Shown here piece after piece: positions 17,524 to 26,783 of a stretch of 64,000 nucleotides of DNA. Both the position numbers and the translations under genes were made by a program. The notes below the pieces were generated by a model. It did no database searches. It was not told the DNA's origin and saw only the letters and a list, made by a program, of their open reading frames with translations. Position 1 is the first letter of the stretch, and each line of letters starts with the position of its first letter. The stretch comes from Fen-183 sp036504335 (GTDB lineage: Bacteria; Acidobacteriota; Thermoanaerobaculia; UBA5066): positions 124,001 to 188,000 of the forward strand of contig DASXVJ010000035.1 of assembly GCA_036504335.1 (NCBI GenBank), read 5' to 3'.

Positions 17524-17823
17524 CTAGTGCCCGTGACTCCCGGCGGGCGTCAGGATCGGCCGCCGGCCGAATCCCATGCGCCCCGACTTCTTGCCGGGAG
17601 AGGTCTCGTCCTGCTCCTTCGGCGGGAGCGGCGTGATGAGCTCGTGCATGAGGAAGAAGGCGAGGATCATGAACCCCAGGAGGTACCAGAGGTCGAAGAA
17701 GACCTGTCCGGAACCGTTCCGGTAGAGCCCCGCGCCGGCGACCGGCACGAGCGCCCAGGCGCAGAACAGGGCGAGCAGAACGAAGACCGCCTTGTGACCC
17801 TTCTTCGCGTGTGTGTCGCGCAT
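17524..17823 (-). CDS. Small two-TM membrane protein
   Basis: The 99-residue protein has two transmembrane segments (AVFVLLALFCAWALVPVAGAG and FDLWYLLGFMILAFFLMHEL) and a charged, His-ended tail. GGAGG precedes the ATG. It is divergent from the cytochrome oxidase operon and may be linked to respiration, but I do not recognise the family. Confidence 0.6.
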   Translation of the reverse strand: MRDTHAKKGHKAVFVLLALFCAWALVPVAGAGLYRNGSGQVFFDLWYLLGFMILAFFLMHELITPLPPKEQDETSPGKKSGRMGFGRRPILTPAGSHGH

Positions 17824-17941
17824 CGGGGGCCTCCCTGTGTTTACGCGAAGATCCTACCTCCTCCATTGGACTGAGACGCAATATCTTTCTGCACTGCGTA
17901 CCGGATCTTTCGGCCCCGCCCCCTCCAGAGGACGCCGCGCC

Positions 17942-17969
17942 TTGATCTCAGTCTCGGTTCACATATCAT
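17942..17969 (+). promoter_or_regulatory. Candidate promoter of the cytochrome oxidase operon
   Basis: TTGATC (17942-17947), a 16-bp spacer and TATCAT (17964-17969) predict transcription from about 17976. This would exclude an in-frame ATG at 17968 and supports the coxB start at 17992. Confidence 0.4.
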
Positions 17970-17991
17970 GTGCGCCCAGCGAGGGAACGAA

Positions 17992-18744
17992 ATGCACAAG
18001 TGGCCCTTTTCGTGGCTCCCGGCCGTCGACATTTCCCGGGACGGCTGGCGGGCCGACGGCCTGTTCTGGTACACGACGACGCTCTGCGTGATCGCCTTCA
18101 CGCTCGTCACGCTCGCCCTCGTGTACTCGTCGTGGCGGTACCGGGCCCGGCCCGGCGCCCGCGCGTTCTACACGCACGGGACGGACCGGAAGAGCTTCGC
18201 GGTCACGGGGGTTCTCGCCGCGCTCGTCTTCGTCTCGGTCGACATGAACCTCGTGCGCGTCTCACAGCGGGACATCAAGGAGGCCACGTTCAACTGGCCG
18301 ACCGCGAAGGACACCGTGCGCGTCGAGGTCATGCCGCAGCAGTGGGCGTGGAACTTCCGCTACGCGGGCCCGGACGGGGTCTTCAACACGCCCGACGACG
18401 TCGTGACGTTCAACGAGCTGCGCGTCCCCGTCGGCCACCCCATCATGCTCAACCTCAAGTCGAAGGACGTCATCCACAGCTTCTACCTTCCGAACTTCCG
18501 CCTCAAGCAGGACGCGAACCCCGGCTCGATCAACCGCAGCTGGTTCCAGGCGCTCAAGACCGGGAATTACGAGATCGCCTGCTCGCAGATGTGCGGATGG
18601 GCGCACTACAAGATGAAGGGCGACCTCGTCGTCCTTTCCGACGCCGACTTCGCGCGCTGGATGAAGGAAGCCGAGGGCGACGCCCGCAGGCGTTTCGACC
18701 CCGCGGACACCGAGCAGATGTGGGGATGGGAGTGGCTGCAGTAA
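17992..18744 (+). CDS. coxB: Cytochrome c oxidase subunit II
   Basis: The 250-residue protein has two N-terminal transmembrane helices and a periplasmic cupredoxin domain carrying the CuA site: a His in KDVIHSFYLPN and the cluster CSQMCGWAHYKM. The usual Glu between the two Cys is Gln here; that residue binds copper by its backbone, so function should be kept. CuA accepts electrons from cytochrome c and passes them to subunit I. The start at 17992 has GAGGG upstream, and the candidate promoter begins transcription after the alternative ATG at 17968. The stop overlaps the coxA start (TAATG). Confidence 0.93.
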   Translation: MHKWPFSWLPAVDISRDGWRADGLFWYTTTLCVIAFTLVTLALVYSSWRYRARPGARAFYTHGTDRKSFAVTGVLAALVFVSVDMNLVRVSQRDIKEATFNWPTAKDTVRVEVMPQQWAWNFRYAGPDGVFNTPDDVVTFNELRVPVGHPIMLNLKSKDVIHSFYLPNFRLKQDANPGSINRSWFQALKTGNYEIACSQMCGWAHYKMKGDLVVLSDADFARWMKEAEGDARRRFDPADTEQMWGWEWLQ

Positions 18745-20537
18745 TGGCCGACACGCGCGCGCGCCTTCTCTACGCGGGCCCCGACTTCCACTCCGAGCAG
18801 CACATTCATCCCGAGCCGACCGGCTTCCTCGCGCGGTACGTCTTCTCGTTCGACCACAAGGTCATCGCGAAGCAGTTCCTCTGGTACGGCCTCTTCTTCC
18901 TCGCGCTCGGCGGGACGATGGCGATGATGATCCGCTGGCAGATCGGCAACCCGGGCACGGCCTTCCCCGTTCTCGGCGAGCTCATCTGGCCGCAGAGCGG
19001 CGGCGTCATGCCACCCCAGGCCTACGCGTCGTTCTTCACGATGCACGGGACGCTCATGATCTTCTTCGCGATCACGCCGATCCTCATCGGGGCGTTCGGG
19101 AACCTCCTGATCCCCCTCATGATCGGCGCGCGGGACATGGCGTTCCCGACGCTCAACATGCTCTCGTTCTGGACGAACGTCCTCGCCGGCCTCGCGATGA
19201 TCATCTCGTTTTTCGTCCCGATGGGCGCCGCGGCCGGCGGCTGGCAGGCGTATCCGACGCTCTCCACGCTCGTGGGCCAGCCCGGCGCCGGGCAGACGCT
19301 CTGGATCGTCGGCGTCTTCTTCACGGGCAGCGCCTCGATCATGGGCGCGGTCAACTACATCACGACCGTCGTACGCCTGCGCGCCCCCGGCATGGGCTAT
19401 TTCCGGATGCCGCTCTCGGTCTGGGGCATCTGGCTCACCGCCATCCTGAACGCCCTCTTCGTCCCGGTCCTCGCCGCCGGCGTTCTCCTCCTCTTCCTCG
19501 ACCGCACGTTCGGGAGCCACTTCTTCCTCGCGGGCGCGTCGGTCACGAAGGGCGGCGGCGACCCGATCCTCTACCAGCACCTCTTCTGGATCTTCGGCCA
19601 CCCGGAGGTCTACATCCTGATCCTCCCCGCCTGGGGAATCGTCTCGGACCTCCTCTCGTTCTTCTCGCGCAAGCCCGCGTTCGGCTACAAGGCGACCGCG
19701 ATCTCGATGAGCGTCATCTCGTTCCTCTCGATGGTCGTCTACGGCCACCACATGTTCGTCGTCGGGATGAGCCCGCTCCTCTCGCAGGGGTTCATGACGC
19801 TCACGATGCTCATCTCCATCCCGTCGGCCGTGTTCTTCCTGAACTGGCTCGGGACGATGTGGCGGGGCGCGATCCGCTTCGCGACGCCGATGCTCTTCTC
19901 CGTCGGCGTCGTCTTCGTCTTCGGCCTCGGCGGCCTCACGGGCCTCCACCTCGGCGCGATCTCCTCGGACATCTACCTCCACGACTCGTACTTCGTGGTC
20001 GGCCACTTCCACCTCACGATGGCGGCCTCGGTCCTCCTCGGCGCATTCGCCGCGATCTACTTCTGGTTCCCGAAGATGTTCGGGAAGATGATGAACGAGA
20101 CGCTCGGGAAGTGGCACTTCTGGCTCACGATCGTCCCGATCACGATCGTGTTCTGCGGGATGCTCATCGTGGGCTACGGCGGCATGCAGCGCCGCCTCTA
20201 CAACGACGACGCGTACGCGTTCCTCCAGCATCTGCACGGCGTCAACGTCTGGGTCACGCGCGCTGCGCTCCTCCTCGGGGCGTCGCAGTTTCTCTTCGTC
20301 GTGAACTTCCTTTCGAGCCTGGTCGCGGGCAAGAAAGCCTCGGAGAACCCGTGGGAGGTCGGCACGCTCGAGTGGACCGTGCCCTCGCCGCCCCCTCACC
20401 ACAACTTCGACGTGATCCCGCTCGTCGTGAACGGCCCGCACGAGTTCAGCCACCCCGACGTGAAGGGCAAGGACTGGCTCGCGCAGAACGAGCCGCTTCC
20501 GTCCGAGCCGGCGGCGCTCGGAGCCGTGGGATCCTGA
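18744..20537 (+). CDS. coxA: Cytochrome c oxidase subunit I
   Basis: The 597-residue, 12-helix haem-copper oxidase catalytic subunit. Visible landmarks are the haem a ligand in MHGTLMIFF, the CuB/cross-link motif FGHPEVYIL with its proton-channel Glu, the CuB His pair in VVYGHHMF, and HDSYFVVGHFHLTM with the haem a3 ligand. It reduces oxygen to water while pumping protons across the inner membrane. It is the second gene of the operon and overlaps both neighbours by single bases (TAATG and TGATG). Confidence 0.96.
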   Translation: MADTRARLLYAGPDFHSEQHIHPEPTGFLARYVFSFDHKVIAKQFLWYGLFFLALGGTMAMMIRWQIGNPGTAFPVLGELIWPQSGGVMPPQAYASFFTMHGTLMIFFAITPILIGAFGNLLIPLMIGARDMAFPTLNMLSFWTNVLAGLAMIISFFVPMGAAAGGWQAYPTLSTLVGQPGAGQTLWIVGVFFTGSASIMGAVNYITTVVRLRAPGMGYFRMPLSVWGIWLTAILNALFVPVLAAGVLLLFLDRTFGSHFFLAGASVTKGGGDPILYQHLFWIFGHPEVYILILPAWGIVSDLLSFFSRKPAFGYKATAISMSVISFLSMVVYGHHMFVVGMSPLLSQGFMTLTMLISIPSAVFFLNWLGTMWRGAIRFATPMLFSVGVVFVFGLGGLTGLHLGAISSDIYLHDSYFVVGHFHLTMAASVLLGAFAAIYFWFPKMFGKMMNETLGKWHFWLTIVPITIVFCGMLIVGYGGMQRRLYNDDAYAFLQHLHGVNVWVTRAALLLGASQFLFVVNFLSSLVAGKKASENPWEVGTLEWTVPSPPPHHNFDVIPLVVNGPHEFSHPDVKGKDWLAQNEPLPSEPAALGAVGS

Positions 20538-21127
20538 TGACGGCCGTCGCCGCCGCGCGCTTCCCCGCCCGGGACGAGTCCCGCCGAACGTCGTTCGTCG
20601 GGATGGTCATGGCGCTCGCGTCGTGGACGATGCTCTTCGGGAGTCTCTTCTTCGCCTATGCGATCCTGCGCCTGAGGGCCGGGACCTGGCCTCCCGATGG
20701 CGTCGAGGCCCTCCCGCGCCTTCTTCCGTTCGCAAACACACTGGTGCTCCTTTTCTCGAGTTACGTCCTGCACCGGGGCGTGCGGGCGGCCGCGGACGCC
20801 CGCTTCGGTGCGCTCCTCGGCGCGTTGAAGGCGACGCTCGCGCTGGGCTCGCTCTTCCTCGCCCTCCAGCTCGCGGTGTGGATTCCGCTCTGGCGGTCCG
20901 GGTTCCGGATCGATTCGGGCGTCTACGGATCGATTTTCTACGGCCTCACCGTGTTCCACGCGCTGCACGTGCTCGCGGGGCTCGTCGCGCTGCTCGTCCT
21001 CGTGCCGGGCGCGCGGAAGGGCCGGTACCGCTCGGGCCGGCAGACCGCCGTGCGGCTCTCGGCCATGTTCTGGCACTTCGTCGACGCCGTCTGGGTCGTC
21101 ATGTTCGTCGCCGTCTATCTGCTTTAG
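20537..21127 (+). CDS. Cytochrome c oxidase subunit III, first copy
   Basis: The 196-residue protein has five predicted helices. It has family phrases MFGSLFFAYAILRLR, YGLTVFHALHVLAGL and AMFWHFVDAVWVVMFVAVYLL. Subunit III stabilises the oxidase core. It follows coxA with a TGATG overlap. A second, divergent subunit III gene lies in the same operon at 22767-23381; both keep the terminal WHFVD motif. Confidence 0.88.
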   Translation: MTAVAAARFPARDESRRTSFVGMVMALASWTMLFGSLFFAYAILRLRAGTWPPDGVEALPRLLPFANTLVLLFSSYVLHRGVRAAADARFGALLGALKATLALGSLFLALQLAVWIPLWRSGFRIDSGVYGSIFYGLTVFHALHVLAGLVALLVLVPGARKGRYRSGRQTAVRLSAMFWHFVDAVWVVMFVAVYLL

Positions 21128-21147
21128 GAAAGAGAGAGAAGATTTCT

Positions 21148-22071
21148 ATGAAGGTTGGAACGCGACGCGCAGCAGGCACCGCCGCGGCGGCAACGGGAAC
21201 GGCTGGCTTCATCGCCGCCGTTCTTCTGTTCGCGGCCGGGTGCGGGTCCGCGCCGTTCGGGAAGTCCCAGACGCTCGGCGGCAAGCGCGTCTCCGCCCGC
21301 CGCCTGAACCACGGCCGCGAGCTCTTCGTGACGTACTGCGCCGCGTGCCACGGCCTCGAGGGCGACGGCAAGGGACCGGCCGCCGTCGGCCTCCGCCCGC
21401 CGCCGCGCAACTTCAAGCAGGGGCAGTTCAAATTCGCGGCCGTCGCGAGCGGCCAGCTTCCGAATGACGAGGACCTGCTCCGGATCGTGCAGAAGGGGCT
21501 GCACGGCAGCGCGATGCTCCCCTGGAACGACGTCCCCGAGCGCGATCTTCTCGACATCATCCAGTACCTCAAGACGCTTTCGCCGAAGTGGGCCGAGAAG
21601 ACGGCCGGCGAGCCGATCGTCCCGTCCCCCGACCCGTTCGGCGCGACGCGCAAGGCGGAGGCCGTCACGCGCGGCATGAAGGTCTACCACGGCCTCGCGC
21701 AGTGCCTCTCCTGCCATCCGGCGTACGAGACGAAGGAGACGATCCAGGCCGCGAGCATGGAGCTGTCCAAGCGCGAGGCGACGCTGCGGCCCGATCCGTA
21801 CCACTCCGAGATGAAGGAGAGCGACTACGGGTTCAAGATCATGCCGCCCGACTTCACGCGCGACCACGTCCGCTCGGGCGAGGCGCTGACGGACATCTAC
21901 CGCACGATCGCCTCGGGCATCGGCGGCACCGCGATGCCCACGTGGAAGGGCGCGCTTCCGGACGAGGACATCTGGGCGATGTCGTATTACGTCCGCTCGC
22001 TCATCGACACGAAGGGCACGCGGGTCGCGGACGACCGAAGAGAAGATCTACTTAGAAGTAATACGCGCTGA
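21148..22071 (+). CDS. Di-haem cytochrome c (probable lipoprotein)
   Basis: The 307-residue protein has a signal segment ending LLFAAGCGS, suggesting a lipidated Cys, and two class-I cytochrome c domains with haem motifs CAACH (with GLEGDGKGPAA) and CLSCH. Possible axial Met ligands are in HGSAMLPWND and GGTAMPTWKG. It most likely donates electrons to the CuA centre of the oxidase encoded around it or links it to a quinol-oxidising complex. The stop overlaps the next start (TGATG-type), so the gene is part of the cox operon. Confidence 0.85.
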   Translation: MKVGTRRAAGTAAAATGTAGFIAAVLLFAAGCGSAPFGKSQTLGGKRVSARRLNHGRELFVTYCAACHGLEGDGKGPAAVGLRPPPRNFKQGQFKFAAVASGQLPNDEDLLRIVQKGLHGSAMLPWNDVPERDLLDIIQYLKTLSPKWAEKTAGEPIVPSPDPFGATRKAEAVTRGMKVYHGLAQCLSCHPAYETKETIQAASMELSKREATLRPDPYHSEMKESDYGFKIMPPDFTRDHVRSGEALTDIYRTIASGIGGTAMPTWKGALPDEDIWAMSYYVRSLIDTKGTRVADDRREDLLRSNTR

Positions 22072-22766
22072 TGACCGCACACGTTCTCTCGAGTGAAGTC
22101 TCCGCAGGCGCACCGCCGTCTGGAGAAGCCGCGCCCACCCCCTCTTACCCTTCTAAGAAATCCCCCTCTTCGTCTTTCCTCCTCCAGCGTATTGCGGCGA
22201 AGCTCACGGGCAGCCCGTGGTTCTGGGCCGCGTTCGTCGCGTTCGCGTTCGCGTTTCCCATCGTCCGCTCTCTGAATCGGCCGCTGCCCGCGACGCCGCC
22301 GGCCTTCGGCGTGCTGCCCGCGTTCTCTCTGACCGACCAGTACGGCAAGCCTGTCACGGATGTCTCGTTGCGGGGGACGCTCATCCTCGCCGAGTTCGTC
22401 TCGGCCGCGCGCCTCTCCGGCCGGCCGACGCCCCTCGCCGAGCTTCAGAAGCGCGTGCGCAACACCGGCCAGGCCCTGCGCCTCGTGAGCTTCGTGGACC
22501 TCGGGCCCGGAACGCCGCCTCTCCCGGAACTCGGAGCGCACGCCGGCGCCGTCGCGCCGCGGTGGACCCTCGCGGGCGGAGACCTCGCCCCCGTCGAGGC
22601 CGCGATCCGGAAGGCCGCCGGCGGGCGCGCGGACGTCCCCCTCACCGGCTACCTGCTCCTCGCCGACGCCCACGGCCGCGTCCGGCGGGTCGTGGCGCCC
22701 TCACGGGACAACGTGGACCAGATCATGCGAGACATCGGACTTCTCGCGAACATGGAAGGGCTTTAG
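22071..22766 (+). CDS. Sco/thioredoxin-fold-like membrane protein lacking copper ligands
   Basis: The 231-residue protein has one N-terminal transmembrane helix (about 49-66) and a periplasmic domain resembling Sco1/redoxins (FSLTDQYGKPVTDVSLRGTLILAEFV ... GYLLLADAHGRVRRVVAP). In Sco proteins a CxxxC pair follows at this point and binds copper for CuA assembly; here the segment reads FVSAARLSGRP, and the whole protein contains no cysteine. Position in the cox operon fits a role in oxidase assembly, but copper delivery by the Sco mechanism is not possible. A structural or haem-related role is an alternative. Confidence 0.65.
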   Translation: MTAHVLSSEVSAGAPPSGEAAPTPSYPSKKSPSSSFLLQRIAAKLTGSPWFWAAFVAFAFAFPIVRSLNRPLPATPPAFGVLPAFSLTDQYGKPVTDVSLRGTLILAEFVSAARLSGRPTPLAELQKRVRNTGQALRLVSFVDLGPGTPPLPELGAHAGAVAPRWTLAGGDLAPVEAAIRKAAGGRADVPLTGYLLLADAHGRVRRVVAPSRDNVDQIMRDIGLLANMEGL

Positions 22767-23381
22767 ATGAGCATCGGCACGGACGTCGCACTCGCCCCGG
22801 GCCAGACCGTCCCGAATCCGCAGACCTTCGGCGCGGCGACGACCGGCAAGGTCGGGATGTGGATCTTCCTCGTCACGGACGCGATGACGTTCGGCGGGCT
22901 CCTGCTCGCCTACGGAATCCTCCGGATCGGGAACCCGCACTGGCCCGCGCCGACGAGCGTCCTCGGCATCCCGTTCACCGCCGTCATGACGTTCGTCCTC
23001 ATCGTGAGCTCGCTCACGATGGTCCTGGCGCTCGACGCGGCCAGGCACGGAAACCGGCTCGGCGCCGTCAAGTGGCTGCTCCTGACGGCGGGAGGCGGCA
23101 TCTTCTTCCTGTGCGGCCAGGCCTACGAGTACACGCACCTCATCCGGCACGGCTTCACGCTGCCGTCCGGCAACTTCCCGGCGACGTTTTACGTGATCAC
23201 GAGCTTCCACGGCGGCCACGTCTTCACGGGCGTCTGCTACCTCCTGATCACGGCGGCCGGCGTCTTCCGCGGCAAGCACCTCGAGAACGGCGCGAACTTC
23301 GTCGAGATCACGGGGCTCTTCTGGCACTTCGTCGACCTCGTCTGGATCCTCGTTTTCACGCTCGTCTACCTGATTCCTTGA
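22767..23381 (+). CDS. coxC: Cytochrome c oxidase subunit III, second copy
   Basis: The 204-residue protein has five or so helices and canonical motifs (GMWIFLVTDAMTFGGLL, AYEYTHL, SFHGGHVFTGVCYLL, GLFWHFVDLVWILVFTLVYL). It is closer to textbook subunit III than the copy at 20537-21127. It starts directly after the stop of the Sco-like gene. Confidence 0.9.
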   Translation: MSIGTDVALAPGQTVPNPQTFGAATTGKVGMWIFLVTDAMTFGGLLLAYGILRIGNPHWPAPTSVLGIPFTAVMTFVLIVSSLTMVLALDAARHGNRLGAVKWLLLTAGGGIFFLCGQAYEYTHLIRHGFTLPSGNFPATFYVITSFHGGHVFTGVCYLLITAAGVFRGKHLENGANFVEITGLFWHFVDLVWILVFTLVYLIP

Positions 23382-23391
23382 AAGGGACGGC

Positions 23392-23748
23392 ATGACGGAA
23401 CACGCTTCGCACGAATCGCACGACACTCCCGGAACGGCCGCCGCTCCCGCCGACCACCGGCGGGACTACTTCCGGATCTTCTGGGTCCTGCTCGTCCTCA
23501 CGATCGTCGAGGTCGCGGTCTCGTACCTCAAGATCGACAAGCGGCTCATGTCCGTGACCATGATCGCGCTGGCGCTCACGAAGGCCGCGTTCGTCGGCCT
23601 CTACTACATGCACCTGAAGTACGAGAAACGCTCGCTCCTGTGGCTCGCGGCGCTGCCCCTGCCCCTCGCCGGCTTCTATGCGGTCTTCCTCATGCTGGAC
23701 GGCGCGAACCTCCTGCGCGCCACGACCCTCCCGTGGATTCACCACTGA
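23392..23748 (+). CDS. Cytochrome c oxidase subunit IV (prokaryotic type)
   Basis: The 118-residue protein has a His-rich N-terminus (MTEHASHESH) and three transmembrane helices, with ALTKAAFVGLYYMHLKYEKR typical of the COX4/CyoD family. It stabilises the oxidase complex in the inner membrane. It follows the second subunit III gene by 10 nt. Confidence 0.85.
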   Translation: MTEHASHESHDTPGTAAAPADHRRDYFRIFWVLLVLTIVEVAVSYLKIDKRLMSVTMIALALTKAAFVGLYYMHLKYEKRSLLWLAALPLPLAGFYAVFLMLDGANLLRATTLPWIHH

Positions 23749-23756
23749 GGCCCGCC

Positions 23757-23966
23757 GTGAGAACCACGCTGCGCGCCGCCGCGTCCGCGCTCGTTCTTGC
23801 GGGAGCGCTCTTCGCGTCCGCCGCCTCGGCCTGCCCGTCCTGCGCGGCGACCTCGTCGCCGAAGGAGCCGAACGTGTGGCCGATCGTCGGCGCGTTCATG
23901 CTCGTGCCGTGGGCGCTCGCCGGCGGGGCCGTCCTCCTGATCCGCCGCGAATCCCGCTCGGCATAG
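23757..23966 (+). CDS. Small membrane protein with CPSC motif
   Basis: The 69-residue product starts with GTG 8 nt after the subunit IV stop. It has a cleavable or anchoring hydrophobic start (ALVLAGALFASAASA), then CPSC, then one transmembrane helix (VWPIVGAFMLVPWALAGGAVLLI). The CPSC pair at the membrane surface could bind copper or act in disulphide exchange during oxidase assembly. I do not recognise a named family. Confidence 0.55.
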   Translation: MRTTLRAAASALVLAGALFASAASACPSCAATSSPKEPNVWPIVGAFMLVPWALAGGAVLLIRRESRSA

Positions 23967-24010
23967 ACTTCCGCCCGTGCGGGCGCCCGTGGGCGCCCCG
24001 GAGGAGTCTC

Positions 24011-26779
24011 ATGCCGCACGTCCGACGCGCCGCCGCCGGCGCCGTTCTCGCCCTCGCCGCAGCCCTGGCCGCGGCGCTCGCCCTCCCGCTCGCCGCGGCC
24101 GACGCCCCGAAGTCCGCGGCCCCGGAGAAAGTCACGTCCGTCGAGGGCGTCACCGAATACCGGCTCGCGAACGGCCTTCGCGTGCTGCTGTTCCCCGACC
24201 CGTCGAAGCCGACGATCACGGTGAACATCACGTACCTCGTCGGGTCGCGCAACGAGGGCTACGGCGAGACGGGCATGGCCCACCTCCTCGAGCACCTCGT
24301 CTTCAAGGGCACGCCGAAGCACGGGAACATCCCGCAGGAGCTCACGGCCCACGGGACGCGGCCGAACGGCACGACGTCCTTCGACCGGACGAACTACTTC
24401 GAGACGTTCGACGCGACCGACGCGAACCTCGAGTGGGCGCTCGACCTCGAGGCCGACCGGATGGTCAACTCGTTCATCGCGAAGAAAGACCTCGACAGCG
24501 AGATGACCGTCGTCCGGAACGAGTTCGAGGCCGGCGAGAACCAGCCGAGCTCGATCCTCATCAAGCGCATGCTCGCGTCGGCCTTCCACGAGCACGGCTA
24601 CGGGCACACCGCGATCGGCTCGCGCTCGGACATCGAGAACGTGCCGATCGAGCGCCTCCAGGCCTTCTACCGGAACAACTACCAGCCCGACAACGCGGTC
24701 CTGCTCGTGGCCGGAAAGTTCGACGAGAAGAAGACGCTCGACCTCGTCCAGAAGGCCTTCGGCCCGATCCCGAAGCCCTCGCGCGTCCTCTACCCGACGT
24801 ACACGCTGGACCCCGCGCAGGACGGCGAGCGCGCGATCACGCTGCGCCGCGTCGGCGACGTGCAGCTCGTCGCGGCTGCGTACCACATCCCCTCGGGCAG
24901 CGACCCCGACGCCCCCGGCCTCGACCTCCTCGCGTTCGTCCTCGCGGACACGCCTTCCGGACGGCTCCACAAGTCTCTCGTCGAGGCGAAGAAGGCCTCG
25001 TCGATCTTCGGCTTCGCGTGGGAGCTCAAGGAGCCCGGCCTCGCGATCTTCCTCGCCGAGGTCCGGCAGGACCAGTCGCTCGACGAGGCGCGCGACACTC
25101 TCCTGAAGACCGTCGAGGGCGCCGCCGCGAACCCGCCGACGAAGGAGGAGATCGAGCGGGCGCGGACACAGCTCGTGAAGCAGATCGACCTCGCCCTCAA
25201 CGACACCTCGCAGGTGGGCCTGCGCCTCTCGGAGTGGATCGCGAAAGGCGACTGGCGCCTCTTCTTCCTCTATCGCGACCGCCTCAAGGCCTACCCCGTC
25301 GAGGGTGTCGCGAAGGTCGCCGCGGCCTATCTCAAGCCGACGAACCGCACGCTTGCCACGTTCATCCCGACCGCGAAGCCCGACAAGGCCGAGGTCCCTC
25401 CGCCCGCCGACGTCGCCGCGATGCTCAAGGGCTACACGGGAGCGGCCGCCGTCGCGGCCGGCGAGGCGTTCGACCCGTCGCCCGCGAACGTCGAGGCGCG
25501 GACGAAGCGCGCGACTCTCGCGTCCGGGATGAAGGTCGCCCTGCTCCCCAAGAAGACGCGCGGCGCTTCGGTGCGCGGGACGATCACCCTTCACTTCCGC
25601 GACGTGAAGTCCCTCTCGGGCAAGAGCGCGGTCGCGGACCTCACGGCCGACATGCTGGAGCGCGGAACGGCGAAGAAGACGCGCCAGCAGATCCAGGACG
25701 AGATCAACAAGCTCAAGGCCCGGATCCGGATCTCGGGCGGGACGGGCACGGTCGGGGTGTCGATCGAGACGACGAAGGAGAACCTCCCGAGCGTCCTCGA
25801 CCTCGTCGCGGAAATTCTCAAGGAGCCCTCCTTCCCGGCGTCCGAGCTCGAGATCCTGCGGCAGGAGAACCTCGCGAACATCGACCAGATGAAGACGGAG
25901 CCGCAGGCCGTCGCCTCGACGGCGTTCGCACGGCGGATGCGCCCGTACCCGAAGGGCGACCCGCGCTACACGGCGACCCCGGAGGAGAGCCTCGAGGAGT
26001 ACAAGGCCGCGACCCTCGAGCAGGTGAAGTCGTTCTGGAAGGAGTCCTATGGCGCCTCGAACGCCGAGGCCGTCCTCGTGGGCGACTTCGACGAGGCCGC
26101 GCTCTCCGCCCGGCTCGCCGCCCTCTTCGGGTCGTGGAAGAGCCCGAGCCCGTACACGCGCGTCCCGAGCGTCTTTCAGGACGTCCCGGCCGGCGCGCTT
26201 AAGTTCGAGACGCCGGACAAGGCGAACGCCATGTTCCTCGCCGGGCAGAACCTCGCCCTCCGCGACGACGACCCGGACTACCCGGCCCTCCTCCTTTCGA
26301 ACTACATGTTCGGCGGCGGCTTCCTGAATTCGCGCCTCGCCGTGCGGATCCGGCAGAAGGACGGCCTCTCCTATGGCGTGGGCTCCGGCCTCGAGACCGG
26401 CGTCCAGGACGTGTCGGGCCGCTTCACCGTCTACGCGATCCACGCGCCGCAGAACACCGCGAAGCTCGAGACGGCGGTGCGCGAGGAGATCGAGCGCGCC
26501 CGCAAGGAAGGCTTCACGGCCGACGAGCTCGCAGCCGCGCGCTCGGGCCTGCTGCAGGGGCGGCAGGTCAGCCGGTCGCAGGACGGCGAGCTGGCCGGCC
26601 TCCTCCAGCGTCACCTCTTCAACGGCCGGACCCTCGCCTGGGACGCCGAGCTCGAGAGGAAGATCGGCGCCCTCACGGCCGAGCAGGCCGGCGCGGCGTT
26701 CAGGAAGTGGATCGACCCCGCGAAGATCTCGGTCGTCCGCGCCGGCGATTTCACGAACGCGAAGGCGGGAACGAAGTAG
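24011..26779 (+). CDS. M16-family zinc peptidase, secreted, two-domain
   Basis: The 922-residue protein has a signal peptide and two tandem M16 repeats. The first (about residues 45-480) has the inverted zinc motif HLLEHLVFKG (HxxEH) and downstream acidic ligand region. The second (about 490-920) starts GMKVALLPKKTRGASV and lacks the zinc motif, as is normal for the inactive half of pitrilysin-like clamshell enzymes. It probably degrades peptides in the periplasm. GGAG lies just upstream of the ATG. It is followed after 4 nt by a Ser/Thr kinase gene, so they may be co-transcribed. Confidence 0.92.
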   Translation: MPHVRRAAAGAVLALAAALAAALALPLAAADAPKSAAPEKVTSVEGVTEYRLANGLRVLLFPDPSKPTITVNITYLVGSRNEGYGETGMAHLLEHLVFKGTPKHGNIPQELTAHGTRPNGTTSFDRTNYFETFDATDANLEWALDLEADRMVNSFIAKKDLDSEMTVVRNEFEAGENQPSSILIKRMLASAFHEHGYGHTAIGSRSDIENVPIERLQAFYRNNYQPDNAVLLVAGKFDEKKTLDLVQKAFGPIPKPSRVLYPTYTLDPAQDGERAITLRRVGDVQLVAAAYHIPSGSDPDAPGLDLLAFVLADTPSGRLHKSLVEAKKASSIFGFAWELKEPGLAIFLAEVRQDQSLDEARDTLLKTVEGAAANPPTKEEIERARTQLVKQIDLALNDTSQVGLRLSEWIAKGDWRLFFLYRDRLKAYPVEGVAKVAAAYLKPTNRTLATFIPTAKPDKAEVPPPADVAAMLKGYTGAAAVAAGEAFDPSPANVEARTKRATLASGMKVALLPKKTRGASVRGTITLHFRDVKSLSGKSAVADLTADMLERGTAKKTRQQIQDEINKLKARIRISGGTGTVGVSIETTKENLPSVLDLVAEILKEPSFPASELEILRQENLANIDQMKTEPQAVASTAFARRMRPYPKGDPRYTATPEESLEEYKAATLEQVKSFWKESYGASNAEAVLVGDFDEAALSARLAALFGSWKSPSPYTRVPSVFQDVPAGALKFETPDKANAMFLAGQNLALRDDDPDYPALLLSNYMFGGGFLNSRLAVRIRQKDGLSYGVGSGLETGVQDVSGRFTVYAIHAPQNTAKLETAVREEIERARKEGFTADELAAARSGLLQGRQVSRSQDGELAGLLQRHLFNGRTLAWDAELERKIGALTAEQAGAAFRKWIDPAKISVVRAGDFTNAKAGTK

Positions 26780-26783
26780 CGGC

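Noticed and set aside
18550..18620. CuA motif of coxB regarded as defective because Glu is Gln
   Set aside because: That position ligates copper by its backbone carbonyl; the Cys, His and Met ligands are all present.
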